Below are positions 16,653 to 25,804 of a stretch of 64,000 nt of DNA, piece by piece. The position numbers were made by a program, and so were the translations under genes. The notes under the pieces were generated by a model, which was given only the letters and a program-made list of their open reading frames with translations, had not been told where the DNA came from and ran no database searches. Positions within the stretch are counted from its first letter, which is position 1. Each line of letters begins with the position of its first letter. Source of the stretch: Gammaproteobacteria bacterium (GTDB lineage Bacteria > Pseudomonadota > Gammaproteobacteria > Pseudomonadales > Azotimanducaceae); assembly GCA_009843635.1 (NCBI GenBank), contig VYDB01000010.1:1-64000 (forward strand). Reading direction: 5' to 3'.

Positions 16653-18578
16653 ATGGTTCGCGCCGTTCTTTCAAGCAATGGAAGTCGCACGGCAGCGGCC
16701 AGCGCTTTCGCGCTGGCGATGGCATTGACCGCCAACGGCGAGACCGGCAGCTACCCCACCAACCTCTACTGGGGCGACACCCATGTGCACAGCAGTTGGT
16801 CGGCGGACGCCGCCAGCTACGGCAATCAACTGCTAACGCCGGACCACGCCTACCGCTTCGCGCGCGGCGAGACGGTCACCGCCCACAACGGCGAGCGCGT
16901 CCAACTGCGCCAGCCGCTTGACTTCCTGATGGTCTCCGACCACGCCGAGTACCTGGGCCTTTATCCGCTGCTCAGGGCGGGCGACTCCGACCTGCTGGCG
17001 ATGCGCAACGGGGGGCGCTGGCATGCGCTGTTCAAGGAGGGCCGCTTCGAGCGCATCGGCTACTTGGCCGCGGGGGAGATGGAAGCACCCACCGAAACCA
17101 TCCGCGACCAACCCTTCAACCGCACGATGTGGGATCGGGTGATCGACAACGCGGAGCGCCACAACGATCCGGGGCACTTCACCACCTTCATCGGCTACGA
17201 GTGGTCTTCGATGCCGGACACCGCCAACCTGCACCGCAACGTGCTGTTCCGCGACGGCGCCGAAAGGGTGCGCCAGGTGCTGCCGTTCAGCGCCATGGAC
17301 GGCACGGATCCGGAGGATCTGTGGCGTCACTTGGCCAGCTACGAACGGCGCACTGGCGGTCGAGCCATCGCCATTCCCCACAACGGCAACCTTTCCGCCG
17401 GGCGCATGTTCGAACTACAGCGCTTTGACGGCAGCCCGCTCACCGAAGGCTACGCAGCCGCTCGCGCCCGTTGGGAGCCCGTGGTCGAAGTCACGCAAAT
17501 CAAGGGCGACAGCGAGACCGTGCCCTACCTGTCGCCTGACGACGAGTTCGCTGACTTCGGCACCTGGGACGAAATGCGGGGCATGGGCCGGTTTGGCCAC
17601 AGGGATGCCATGTACGCGGGCGAGTATGCGCGCGCCGCGCTGGGCAACGGCCTAGCGGTTGAACAGCAGTTGGGCCGCAATCCCTTCCGGTTCGGCCTGA
17701 TCGGCAGCACCGACGCCCACACCGGCCTCGCCACGGCAGACGACGACAACTTCTGGGGCAAGTTCTCCGTCGGCGAGCCCCGTTCGGGCCGGGCGGATGA
17801 GCCTTGGGTGCCGCTCGACCCGCCGGGCGGATGGGTGGTCGGCACCTTGATGAACGCCTTGCTGCCGCCTCAAATGACGGCCTGGTCGCTGGTGGCCTCG
17901 GGTTACGTCGGGGTGTGGGCGCGGGAGAACACGCGCGCGGAGATCTTCGATGCCCTGGTCCGGCGGGAGGCATACGCCACCACCGGGCCGCGCATGGCCG
18001 TTCGCTTCTTCGGCGGCTTCGACTTTACCGCCGAGGATGCCCAGGCGCCGGACCTGGCGGCCGTCGGCTACGCGAAGGGTGTGCCGATGGGCAGCGAGAT
18101 CGCTGGCCCCGGCGCGCCGAATGCGGCCCCGGCCTTCGTGGTTGCAGCGTGGCGCGACCCGCTCGGCGCAAACCTCGACCGCATCCAGGTGATCAAGCTC
18201 CAAGTGACCGCGGCCGGGCAGGTCGAGGAGCGCATCCATGACGTCGCAGTGTCCGATGGCCGCGCCATCGACGCCGACGGCCGCTGCCGCTCGCCGGTGG
18301 GCAGCACGGTGGATGTCGAAGCGGCGACCTACACCAACGCCATCGGCGCGGCCACCCTCGCCACGGTATGGCGCGACCCGCACTTCGACCCACAACGCCG
18401 CGCCCTGTACTACGCGCGCATCCTAGCCATCCCGACCCCTCGCTGGACCACCTACGACGCGGCCCGCTGGGGCACGGAGCGACCGGCCAGCGCCCCGGCA
18501 GCCATTCAGGAACGAGCCTACACCTCGCCCATCTGGTACCGCCCCGCATCCGGCGAGACAAACGGGCCGGGCAGTTGA
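16653..18578 (+). CDS. DUF3604 family protein (PHP-like metal-dependent hydrolase fold), exported
   Basis: A 641-residue protein with an N-terminal hydrophobic leader (residues about 13-30). It shows the DUF3604 hallmarks: LYWGDTHVHSSWSADA with paired histidines, DFLMVSDHAEYLG, FIGYEWSS, AIPHNGNLS and IGSTDAHTG. The conserved His and Asp residues resemble the metal site of PHP phosphoesterases. The biochemical role of the family is not established; some members sit near sulfatases or lyases. No Shine-Dalgarno is obvious, but the leader supports this ATG. Confidence 0.85.
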   Translation: MVRAVLSSNGSRTAAASAFALAMALTANGETGSYPTNLYWGDTHVHSSWSADAASYGNQLLTPDHAYRFARGETVTAHNGERVQLRQPLDFLMVSDHAEYLGLYPLLRAGDSDLLAMRNGGRWHALFKEGRFERIGYLAAGEMEAPTETIRDQPFNRTMWDRVIDNAERHNDPGHFTTFIGYEWSSMPDTANLHRNVLFRDGAERVRQVLPFSAMDGTDPEDLWRHLASYERRTGGRAIAIPHNGNLSAGRMFELQRFDGSPLTEGYAAARARWEPVVEVTQIKGDSETVPYLSPDDEFADFGTWDEMRGMGRFGHRDAMYAGEYARAALGNGLAVEQQLGRNPFRFGLIGSTDAHTGLATADDDNFWGKFSVGEPRSGRADEPWVPLDPPGGWVVGTLMNALLPPQMTAWSLVASGYVGVWARENTRAEIFDALVRREAYATTGPRMAVRFFGGFDFTAEDAQAPDLAAVGYAKGVPMGSEIAGPGAPNAAPAFVVAAWRDPLGANLDRIQVIKLQVTAAGQVEERIHDVAVSDGRAIDADGRCRSPVGSTVDVEAATYTNAIGAATLATVWRDPHFDPQRRALYYARILAIPTPRWTTYDAARWGTERPASAPAAIQERAYTSPIWYRPASGETNGPGS

Positions 18579-18626
18579 GCGCCCGATTGGCTATGCTTGG
18601 CGGCATCACCAACAGGGGGGATTGCC

Positions 18627-19031
18627 ATGCCAATGACCGGCCAGTGCCTGTGCGGCGCCGTCAAGTACCAAATCCAGAACCCGCCGGCCATGACCGGCGT
18701 CTGCCACTGCAAGAACTGCCAACGCCAAGCTGGGTCGGCGTTTTCCACGCTGGCTGGCGTGCCGAGAGCGGAATTCGCTTTCACCGCCGGCGAGCCAAAG
18801 CTCTACGAGGACCGCGACACCACCAGCGGCAACCCGGTGCAGCGCTATTTCTGCGCCACCTGCGGCTCACCCATCTACTCGGCCATCGAAGCCCAGCCTG
18901 ACACCCTCATTCTGAAGACTGGGACGCTGGATGACACCTCGGGCTTCAAGCCCATGTTCCACGCTTGGTGCGACAGCAAACAGGCTTGGGTGACGTTGGA
19001 CGAAGGGGTGCCCGCCATGGCCCAGCAGTGA
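18627..19031 (+). CDS. GFA (CENP-V/glutathione-dependent formaldehyde-activating) family protein
   Basis: A 134-residue zinc protein of the GFA fold: Cys7-x-Cys9 (GQCLCGAVKY), the CHCKNCQ cluster (Cys26, Cys28, Cys31) and FCATCGSPIY supply the two zinc sites. The ATG is preceded by a purine-rich AGGGGGG at a good distance and is better than an in-frame TTG 30 bases upstream. Most relatives have no proven activity despite the family name. A formaldehyde link to the amine dehydrogenase nearby is tempting but unproven. Confidence 0.85.
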   Translation: MPMTGQCLCGAVKYQIQNPPAMTGVCHCKNCQRQAGSAFSTLAGVPRAEFAFTAGEPKLYEDRDTTSGNPVQRYFCATCGSPIYSAIEAQPDTLILKTGTLDDTSGFKPMFHAWCDSKQAWVTLDEGVPAMAQQ

Positions 19032-19037
19032 CTCAGG

Positions 19038-19967
19038 TTAGCCGCCTTCCGCCGCCAACTGCTCCCGTGCCCAATTGATCTTCGCCAACTGCTCTTCGGT
19101 GGGTTCGGGATAGCGCGGGTCCAAGCCAGCCAACTCCACTGTGACGATGGCAGCGACGGTGGCCCGCATGGTCCACTTGTGGTCCGCTGGGATCAGGTAC
19201 CAAGGAGCGTCATCGGTATGGGTGGCGGTGACGGCTTGCTGATAGGCGTTCTGGTAGTCGTCCCAATGCTGGCGCTCATCGATGTCCCGAGGATCGAACT
19301 TCCAGAACTTCTCCGGATTGTCCAGCCGTTTCTGCAAGCGCCGCCTCTGCTCCTCGCGGGACACGTTCAGGAAGAACTTCACCACCTTGGTGCCGTTTTC
19401 GTTCAGGTGACGCTCCAAGGAGCGGATGTCCTGGTAGCGGTTGCGCCAGAACCGTTCGTCGAATGACTGCTGCGGCAACCGACGCGCTTGCAGAATCTCC
19501 GGATGCACCTTCACCACCAGCACTTCCTCATAGTGGGAGCGGTTGAAGATGCCGATGCGCCCGCGTTCCGGCATGGCTTGCCAATAGCGCCACAGGTAGT
19601 TGTGGTCGATGTCCTTGTAAGTGGGCTGCTTGAAGTTGAAAACCTGAAAGCCCTGGGGATTGACGCCGCTGGTGACGTGCTTGATGGTGCTGTCCTTGCC
19701 TGCCGCATCCATGCCCTGAAAGACGACCAGCAGCGACACGCGCTGTTCCGCGTAGAGCTTCTGCTGCAGTTCCGAAAGCGCCGCCACCCGGTCTTGCAAA
19801 TAGGCCCTGGGGTCGGCAAACAGGTCAACGCGGGTGGGGTAGTCGAAAATCGCCGTGCCCGGCGTGTAGCAAAAGCGGGCCGCGATGCTGTCGCCAGCCA
19901 ACTGCGTTGAATCGTCGATTTCCGCAGCCACCATCCTGGCGCCTACTCCGTCCCCCAAGCCTTTCAT
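19038..19967 (-). CDS. PPK2 family polyphosphate:nucleotide phosphotransferase
   Basis: A P-loop kinase of the polyphosphate kinase 2 superfamily. Walker A is FQGMDAAGKDST, the lid segment is KRLDNPEKFWKF, and GIFNRSHYEEVLVVKVHPE is typical of the PPK2-related subfamily that phosphorylates AMP or ADP from polyphosphate. The start is uncertain: a TTG at 20027 and ATGs at 19967 and 19934 are in frame, and the GGAG before 19934 lies 11 bases away. It ends six bases from the convergent GFA gene. Confidence 0.85.
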   Translation of the reverse strand: MKGLGDGVGARMVAAEIDDSTQLAGDSIAARFCYTPGTAIFDYPTRVDLFADPRAYLQDRVAALSELQQKLYAEQRVSLLVVFQGMDAAGKDSTIKHVTSGVNPQGFQVFNFKQPTYKDIDHNYLWRYWQAMPERGRIGIFNRSHYEEVLVVKVHPEILQARRLPQQSFDERFWRNRYQDIRSLERHLNENGTKVVKFFLNVSREEQRRRLQKRLDNPEKFWKFDPRDIDERQHWDDYQNAYQQAVTATHTDDAPWYLIPADHKWTMRATVAAIVTVELAGLDPRYPEPTEEQLAKINWAREQLAAEGG

Positions 19968-20063
19968 CTTGAACAGTTCAGCGGTAAATGGCAATTCGTT
20001 CGGCGCCGCAGACAGCGCCACGCACAAAGGAATCCTAGAAGGATGCCGGAACAGCAGGTCGCG

Positions 20064-22307
20064 TCAGCCGCCTACCGTCACGGACAAAGCCTTGAAGCCC
20101 GCCGTTCGCATGGCTTCGGCCACTTGCTCCTGGCTGTCCGGGCACAGGGCGACCATGGAGCCGCCACCGCCGCCGCCGGTCAGCTTGGCGCCGGAGGCAC
20201 CGTGGTCGCGAGCGATGTGAATCATGGCCTCCAAGGCAGGGGTGGAGAGCTGCAAGGCATTCAGATAGCCGTGGCAGAGGTTCATCACCTGGCCCAACTC
20301 GTTGAAATTGGCGGCCGCAATGGCGTCCGCCCCCGCTGTTGTCAGGTCCGCGATCTGGTCGAAGATGGCCTCGTAGCGTTCGGGGTATTCGGTCCACGCG
20401 GCCCGCACCCCGGCGACGGTCTTCGCGGTCAGGCTTTCCTCGCCGGTGATGCCAATCACCAGGGGCAGCGCCTGGGGAATGCGCAACTCCTTGAAGCGGG
20501 GCGTCTTGCCGTCCGTTTGGAATTGAACGCTTGAGCCATAGGTGGCCACCGTGTTGTCGATGCCAGAGGGCGTGCCGTGGGCGGTCTTTTCGCATTCAAA
20601 GGCGACCTGATTGACGAAGTCGTCCGTCAAGCCGAGTTCAAAGGCATCGCCAATGGCCCGGACCACCGCCACCGCCAAGGCCGCCGACGCGCCGAGTCCC
20701 ATGGCCCTCGGCAGGTGCGGCATGACCTCGATCAACATGGGCTGGCCCACGACGTCCAGCGCCTCGAGAATGATGTTCAGAGTGGCGGACACGCCTTGCC
20801 GCTGGTCCGGCGCCACCCTTTGCTCCAAGCCCCAGCGCGGGATGACCAGTTGCACGCCATCGCCGCCCTTGCGCACATGGGCCTCCACGGCCAACGGCAC
20901 GGGCAGCGCAATGGCGGGGCGGCCGTAAACCACGGCGTGTTCGCCGAGCAGAATCACCTTGCCGCAGGCCGAACTGCGCTGGACCTGATCCGGTGTGGCT
21001 GCCCGGCGCGTCAGGTTGCGGATGATCTCCTCGGCCTTCCACACCTTGATCTCGCCGCTTTCGATCAGGGCGTCCACGACTTGGTCAAAGATGGCCTCCG
21101 GGGCGCCCGCCGTGCTGGCCACGCTGCGAGCGTGCAGGGTCATGTGCCCCTGCTGAATGCCCGCCGTCGAAAGCGCCCGCAAGGCGGCGAAATTCTGCGC
21201 CAGCCCCACCGCGGCCATGACGCCGGCTAGTTCGGTGGCCGATTCGGCGCCGAGAATTTGGTGGTTGATGCGCACGCTGGGGTTGGTTTCCAAGGAGGCG
21301 CCCTTGGTGCCCACCTTCATGGGCATCTCGATCTCCCCGACCAGGTCGCCGGCCTCGTTGCTACGCCACCTTGACAGCGCCCTGTACAGGCCGCTGCGGG
21401 CTGCATAGGCGTGGGCGGCGGCTTCGATTGCCCGCCAGTCATTGCCAGTGGCGATGGCGACGGCGTCCACGCCGTTCATGATGCCCTTGTTGTGGGTGGT
21501 GGCCCGGTAGGGGTCGATCTGCGCCAGGTCGCTGGCCAGCACCACGCCGTCGCGCACCTGCTCGCCGGTGTAGCCCTTGCCCTCCAGATTGGCGGCGGGG
21601 ATGCGAACGCTGGCACGGGCCAAGGCGCGGTCGGTGAGGTTGGACAGAATGCGCAGGAACACCTTGCCGCCGGTCAGGGTCTCCACCAACGAGGCCACGC
21701 CTTCGCACATCGTGTTGACCAGGTTCGCGCCCATGGCATCGCGGGTGTCCACCAAAAGGTGCAGCACCACCATGGGCTCATCGGCTGCCTGCGAATGGAC
21801 GAAGGCCTCCACATCGGTCGCGCCGCCGCCCCGGGCGACCATCTTGGGATGCAGGCTGTTGGCGAGCGCCAAGATGGCCTCCCGCTCGTCGATCAGGCGC
21901 TGCCGCGCCGCCTCCGGGTCCGGTGCGCCGACCACCTGCACCTGGCCGATCAGCACCGGATCGGTGCTCTCAGCGGCAAACCCGCCCCCGAGCCGGGCGA
22001 CCCGGGCGGCACCCGACAAACCGGCAACGATGGAAGGCTCCTCCACCACCAAGGGCACCGCATAGTCGCGGCCATTGATGAGAAAGTTAAGGCCCAATCC
22101 GAGCGGCAAGCCAAACACGCCGACCACGTTCTCGATCATCTTGTCCGCCACCGGCAGGGAGAGGCCATGCTCGCCGCTGGCCAGCAGCCGCTGGTCGCCG
22201 GCACTCAGCAACCCCCGCTGGCGCAGGGCGTCAATGCGCTCGGCAACGCTCAAGCGAAAGAAGTTGGGGATGCGCGAACTGCGCTCAGGTGCGGATTTCG
22301 ATGCCAT
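20064..22307 (-). CDS. HMG-CoA reductase (class II) fused to mevalonate kinase
   Basis: Residues 1 to about 435 are a class II HMG-CoA reductase: Glu59 in MIENVVG, DTRDAMGANLVNTMCEG (186-202), Lys274 in THNKG, Asp290, and His388 in GHMTLHAR. Residues about 445-747 are a GHMP kinase of the mevalonate kinase type: SACGKVILLGEHAVVYG, the ATP loop PRAMGLGASAAL (533-543), SGIDN (581-585) and KLTGGGGGGS. The joint has no stop or frame change. One chain would thus turn HMG-CoA into mevalonate and then phosphomevalonate. It overlaps the phosphomevalonate kinase gene by 23 bases. Confidence 0.9.
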   Translation of the reverse strand: MASKSAPERSSRIPNFFRLSVAERIDALRQRGLLSAGDQRLLASGEHGLSLPVADKMIENVVGVFGLPLGLGLNFLINGRDYAVPLVVEEPSIVAGLSGAARVARLGGGFAAESTDPVLIGQVQVVGAPDPEAARQRLIDEREAILALANSLHPKMVARGGGATDVEAFVHSQAADEPMVVLHLLVDTRDAMGANLVNTMCEGVASLVETLTGGKVFLRILSNLTDRALARASVRIPAANLEGKGYTGEQVRDGVVLASDLAQIDPYRATTHNKGIMNGVDAVAIATGNDWRAIEAAAHAYAARSGLYRALSRWRSNEAGDLVGEIEMPMKVGTKGASLETNPSVRINHQILGAESATELAGVMAAVGLAQNFAALRALSTAGIQQGHMTLHARSVASTAGAPEAIFDQVVDALIESGEIKVWKAEEIIRNLTRRAATPDQVQRSSACGKVILLGEHAVVYGRPAIALPVPLAVEAHVRKGGDGVQLVIPRWGLEQRVAPDQRQGVSATLNIILEALDVVGQPMLIEVMPHLPRAMGLGASAALAVAVVRAIGDAFELGLTDDFVNQVAFECEKTAHGTPSGIDNTVATYGSSVQFQTDGKTPRFKELRIPQALPLVIGITGEESLTAKTVAGVRAAWTEYPERYEAIFDQIADLTTAGADAIAAANFNELGQVMNLCHGYLNALQLSTPALEAMIHIARDHGASGAKLTGGGGGGSMVALCPDSQEQVAEAMRTAGFKALSVTVGG

Positions 22308-23223
22308 GAGGAGCAGCCTCCAAGTCCAGAACGGTCAAACCCGCCGCCCTCGCGGCGGCCTCAAATTCGGCGAATTGGCCTGGGGATTCAGCAAACACCG
22401 CGCCGATGTCCCCACCACCTGCACCACAGGGTTTATAGGCAAGTTTATAGACTTTTGCAAGCGACTCCGCCTGTTCGTGGGCCGCCGTGTAGATGCCAAG
22501 GCCGGCGGCTCGGTCGAGTTGCCGCAACGCCTGGGCATAGTCCTTGAGCGCATCTAGCCTCGGCTCCTGACATAGACGTTCCGAGCTCTCGGCGAGCCGG
22601 TCCAGCGCCAAGGTGTCGCCGCCGTTCAGGTACGCAGCAAAGCGGTCGATGTGGCGCCCGGTGTCGGCGCCCACGCCGGTCCAGACGAAGCGGCGTTCGG
22701 GCAGGGCAGCGGCCAAGGGCTGAGCTGCGCCGTCCTGAAAGCGCAGCGCGCCGCCGAAGAAGGCCGCGGCCACGTCGATGCCGCTGCCCCGTCCGCCTTG
22801 AAATTGGCGATGGGCGGCCAACGCCCGCTGATAGCGCGGCGCTTCGCCAAGCCGCCGCGCGCAGGCGCCCTCGACGGCGACGCACAAGGCCGCACTGGAG
22901 CCGAGGCCAAGTTTTCGGCCCTTGGAATAGAACGCGTCGGTGCCCAAACGAAAGGTGCCCGGGCTTAAGGCCTCGCCCTCGAAGGCCTTTAGCACGTGCC
23001 AAGCCAACAAGGCTGCGGGAGCGGCGCGGGGCGGATTGCGCGGCAGGTGGCGAAACTCGGCTTCGCCGGCCTCGAAGCCGCTGGCATTGAAGCGGTAGCC
23101 GGCGCTTGGCGTCAGTTCGCAGACGGCCAGCCGATCCACTGCCAGCACCACCGCGGGCGCACCAGCGAGCACCGCGTATTCGCCCCAGAGCACCGCCTTG
23201 CCTGGGGCGCGGCCAACAATCAC
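22285..23223 (-). CDS. Phosphomevalonate kinase (GHMP family)
   Basis: A 312-residue GHMP kinase starting VIVGRAPGKAVLWGEYAVLAGAP, with the ATP-binding GLGSSAALCVA and a C-terminal CGAGGGDIGAVF in place of the mevalonate kinase glycine-rich loop. GTG overlaps the decarboxylase stop as GTGA, a translational-coupling signature; longer upstream frame is a shadow of that gene. Since mevalonate kinase and decarboxylase are both encoded beside it, the missing pathway step is phosphomevalonate phosphorylation, which fixes the likely role. Confidence 0.85.
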   Translation of the reverse strand: MIVGRAPGKAVLWGEYAVLAGAPAVVLAVDRLAVCELTPSAGYRFNASGFEAGEAEFRHLPRNPPRAAPAALLAWHVLKAFEGEALSPGTFRLGTDAFYSKGRKLGLGSSAALCVAVEGACARRLGEAPRYQRALAAHRQFQGGRGSGIDVAAAFFGGALRFQDGAAQPLAAALPERRFVWTGVGADTGRHIDRFAAYLNGGDTLALDRLAESSERLCQEPRLDALKDYAQALRQLDRAAGLGIYTAAHEQAESLAKVYKLAYKPCGAGGGDIGAVFAESPGQFAEFEAAARAAGLTVLDLEAAPHGIEIRT

Positions 23224-24161
23224 GAATCGGCGACCCGAGCGCCGCCGCCAAGCCCGGAGCGCAGCGTGCTCACGACACCCGGTACGTTCTTGAGGGCGGC
23301 CTCGACTCGCTCGGCATCCTGAGGCTCGCAAACGGCCTTGACCTGGGGGCCCGCATCCACGGTGGCGAAGGCCCGGCAGCCGCCGGCGCGCAGTTCGCGA
23401 ACGGCTCGCAGGCACTCCACAGTGGCGCCGCGCCAGTAGATGAGCGGTGGCCGGCTACTCAGCATGAGCGCGTGCATTTTCAGGCAACTGGCCTCTGCAA
23501 GTTCTGCCAAGGCGTCGAAATCCCGGTGGGCGACGGCTGCCTTCATGGCCTCGAAGTCCGCATCGGCCGCGGCGGTCCAGGCCGCAAAGTAGGGGGAGGT
23601 CGTCTTGGAATGGTCCATGCCCTCCGTTGAAGAGACGGCCTTCGGCTCAGAGGCGGTGATGGCGACGACCACCGCCAGCGGCCAAGCATCCGGGGCCAGC
23701 ACCGGCTCGCCACGCCAATCCGGCGCCGCCAGCGCCACAAAGCCACCGTGAATGGAACGGGCCGCCGAACCCGAGCCGCGCCGGGCCAAGGCCGAGCGCT
23801 CGCCATCGCTTAAGCCTAGTCCGCAGTGCGCGTCTATGGCGGTCGCCAAGGCGGCGAAGCCGGACGCCGACGAAGCGAGCCCGGCCGCGGTCGGAAAATT
23901 GTTGTGGCTGGAAATGGCCAACGGACCGATCGCGTAATCCCGCCGCCAGTCGGCCAAGGTTCGCTCGATCTTGGCGTCGCGAACCGGGCGGCCGTCCAGC
24001 CGCAGCGCATCGGCATCGGCATCCTCGACCGTGGTGGTGGTGGTCAGCGCATCCAAGGTAATGGACAGCGATGGCGTGGCCGGGCGGTTTCCCGGCCCGT
24101 CCTGCTTGCCCCAGTACTTCAGCAGGGCGATGTTGGGATGGGCGATCGCCGTCGTGGGCAT
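23220..24161 (-). CDS. mvaD: Diphosphomevalonate decarboxylase
   Basis: A GHMP-fold enzyme that makes isopentenyl diphosphate from mevalonate 5-diphosphate with ATP. The start region AHPNIALLKYWGKQDGPGN and the ATP loop FPTAAGLASSASGFAALA are diagnostic, as is MDHSKTTSPYF. I use the ATG just before the conserved N-terminus, since a start 54 bases earlier would overlap the amidase. It couples to phosphomevalonate kinase by a GTGA overlap. No isopentenyl diphosphate isomerase, HMG-CoA synthase or thiolase is in the window. Confidence 0.9.
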   Translation of the reverse strand: MPTTAIAHPNIALLKYWGKQDGPGNRPATPSLSITLDALTTTTTVEDADADALRLDGRPVRDAKIERTLADWRRDYAIGPLAISSHNNFPTAAGLASSASGFAALATAIDAHCGLGLSDGERSALARRGSGSAARSIHGGFVALAAPDWRGEPVLAPDAWPLAVVVAITASEPKAVSSTEGMDHSKTTSPYFAAWTAAADADFEAMKAAVAHRDFDALAELAEASCLKMHALMLSSRPPLIYWRGATVECLRAVRELRAGGCRAFATVDAGPQVKAVCEPQDAERVEAALKNVPGVVSTLRSGLGGGARVADS

Positions 24162-24174
24162 GGCCAGCGAAAGG

Positions 24175-25632
24175 TTAGCCCACGTAGGCCGCCGGCGGCG
24201 TGAAGGCAAAGCCATTCGCCTCCATCAGCTTGGCCGCGCCGATGGTGATGAGATCGCCGTACTCCGGCCCGGCGATCTGCACGCCGATGGGCAGCCCGTC
24301 GGCATTCAGCCCGGTGGGGATGACGGTGGCCGGCAGGTAGCTGCCGCCGGTCAGCCCCGCCCAGAACACTTGCTCGAAATATGGGCGCTGCTCGTTGTTG
24401 ACGGTGACGGTGCGCTCGCCGAAGGGCCGCTGGTCGTGGGGCATGGCGGCGGTGGCCATGATGGGGGCGATCAGCAGGTCGTAGTCTTTGAAGAACTCAT
24501 GCCACTTCCAGCGCAGGTGCGCTCGTTGCTCATCGTTCTGCTTCCACATCTTGAACGACGACACTTGGGCGCGAAAGATGCGTGCCGAGGCGCTGTCATC
24601 ATCGGCGGCCAACGTCGCCACGTGGCGCTTGATCTTGTCGTATTCCGCATCCGGCATGCGCGCCGCCATGGTGGCTTGCAGCAGGTTTTGGTAGGTGGCG
24701 TGACTGTGGGCAGGATCGAAGCTTGGCCGGGCTTCCATGTTCACCGCAGCACCGCCGTCCCGAAAGGCCGCCGCCACCTGCTCCACACGCCGCCGCACCT
24801 CGGCATCCACCGGGGCCATGTCATCATCCACCCAAACGGCCACCTTCAGGTCCTTCAGTGCACGGCCGTTAAGCGTGGGCAGGTCCAGACGATAGCCCCG
24901 CGCCATGATGTCGTCCGGCCCCGCCATGGTTAGCAGGGCGGTCTCCAGGTCCGCCGCCGAGCGCGCCAGCGGGCCGATGACGGAGATGTCAGGCTTGCTG
25001 CGCACATCCCCTGGCGGCGCATGGCCGCGCATCCAAAGCAGGTTCCAAGTGGGCTTGTGGCCGAAGACGCCGCAAAAGTGCGCCGGGTTGCGGATGGACC
25101 CGCCGATGTCGGAGCCGGTCTCAATGCCGGTGAGGCCCGCAGCCAAGGCCGCCGCTGACCCCCCGGAGGAGCCGCCGGGAATGCGTTTCAAATCGTAGGG
25201 ATTGTTGGTGGTGCCGTAGATGTCGTTGTAGCTCTGGAAGTCCGCCAGCATCAGGGGCACGTTGGTCTTGCCGAACACCACCGCGCCAGCCGCCTTGAGC
25301 CGACGCACCGGCTCGGCATCCTCAGCGGCGATGTTGTCCTTCCATTCGACGTTGCCCCAAGTGGTTGGCGTGCCCGCCACGTTGTAGGACTCCTTCACCG
25401 TCATCGGCACCCCGTGCAGTGGGCCAAGTTCGTCGCCCCGCGCCACCGCTTGATCCGCTGCGCGCGCATCGGCCAAGGCTTGTTTGCGCAAGTCCACCAC
25501 CAGAGCGTTGAGCTCTCCGTTGTAGCGATCCACCCGGTCCAGGTAGTGCCGCAGCAACTCCTCGCAGCCGATCGCTTTGCCGCGGATCTTGGCGGCCAGC
25601 TCCGTGGCGGAGAGAAACGCGATCTCGGTCAT
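24175..25632 (-). CDS. Amidase signature family hydrolase
   Basis: A 485-residue amidase. The Ser-cisSer-Lys triad is visible: Lys in PMTVKESYN, the glycine/serine-rich PGGSSGGSAAALAAG, and GSDIGGSIRNPA. The ATG has GGGAG nine bases upstream. It precedes mvaD by only 13 bases on the same strand, so it may head the mevalonate transcript, yet no amide step exists in that pathway. Substrate unknown; relatives act on aromatic, aliphatic or acylamino amides. Confidence 0.88.
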   Translation of the reverse strand: MTEIAFLSATELAAKIRGKAIGCEELLRHYLDRVDRYNGELNALVVDLRKQALADARAADQAVARGDELGPLHGVPMTVKESYNVAGTPTTWGNVEWKDNIAAEDAEPVRRLKAAGAVVFGKTNVPLMLADFQSYNDIYGTTNNPYDLKRIPGGSSGGSAAALAAGLTGIETGSDIGGSIRNPAHFCGVFGHKPTWNLLWMRGHAPPGDVRSKPDISVIGPLARSAADLETALLTMAGPDDIMARGYRLDLPTLNGRALKDLKVAVWVDDDMAPVDAEVRRRVEQVAAAFRDGGAAVNMEARPSFDPAHSHATYQNLLQATMAARMPDAEYDKIKRHVATLAADDDSASARIFRAQVSSFKMWKQNDEQRAHLRWKWHEFFKDYDLLIAPIMATAAMPHDQRPFGERTVTVNNEQRPYFEQVFWAGLTGGSYLPATVIPTGLNADGLPIGVQIAGPEYGDLITIGAAKLMEANGFAFTPPAAYVG

Positions 25633-25709
25633 GGTGGGTGCTCCCTGGTGGACTGGGCTGACGGCGCGGGTGCGGCGTAAGTTACCCGATTAGCTTCCTG
25701 AATCCCACT

Positions 25710-25729
25710 CTCTCGCCCATGCGCGAGAG
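25710..25729. promoter_or_regulatory. Inverted repeat in the divergent amidase/island intergenic region
   Basis: CTCTCGC and GCGAGAG form a 7-base stem around CCATGC. The 172-base region must hold promoters for both divergent units; this is the only symmetrical element I see, so it is a candidate operator or hairpin with modest support. Confidence 0.3.
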
Positions 25730-25804
25730 CGGACGGAGGGAGTGTTGCGCACAACGGGAAATCCGTTGTAGTCTGCCGCTTGTCTGCACTATCGACACGC
25801 CAAC

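Noticed and set aside
22285..23415. Longer phosphomevalonate kinase start inside mvaD
   Set aside because: The first 64 residues are an Arg/Gly-rich shadow of mvaD; GTGA coupling at 23223 fits better.
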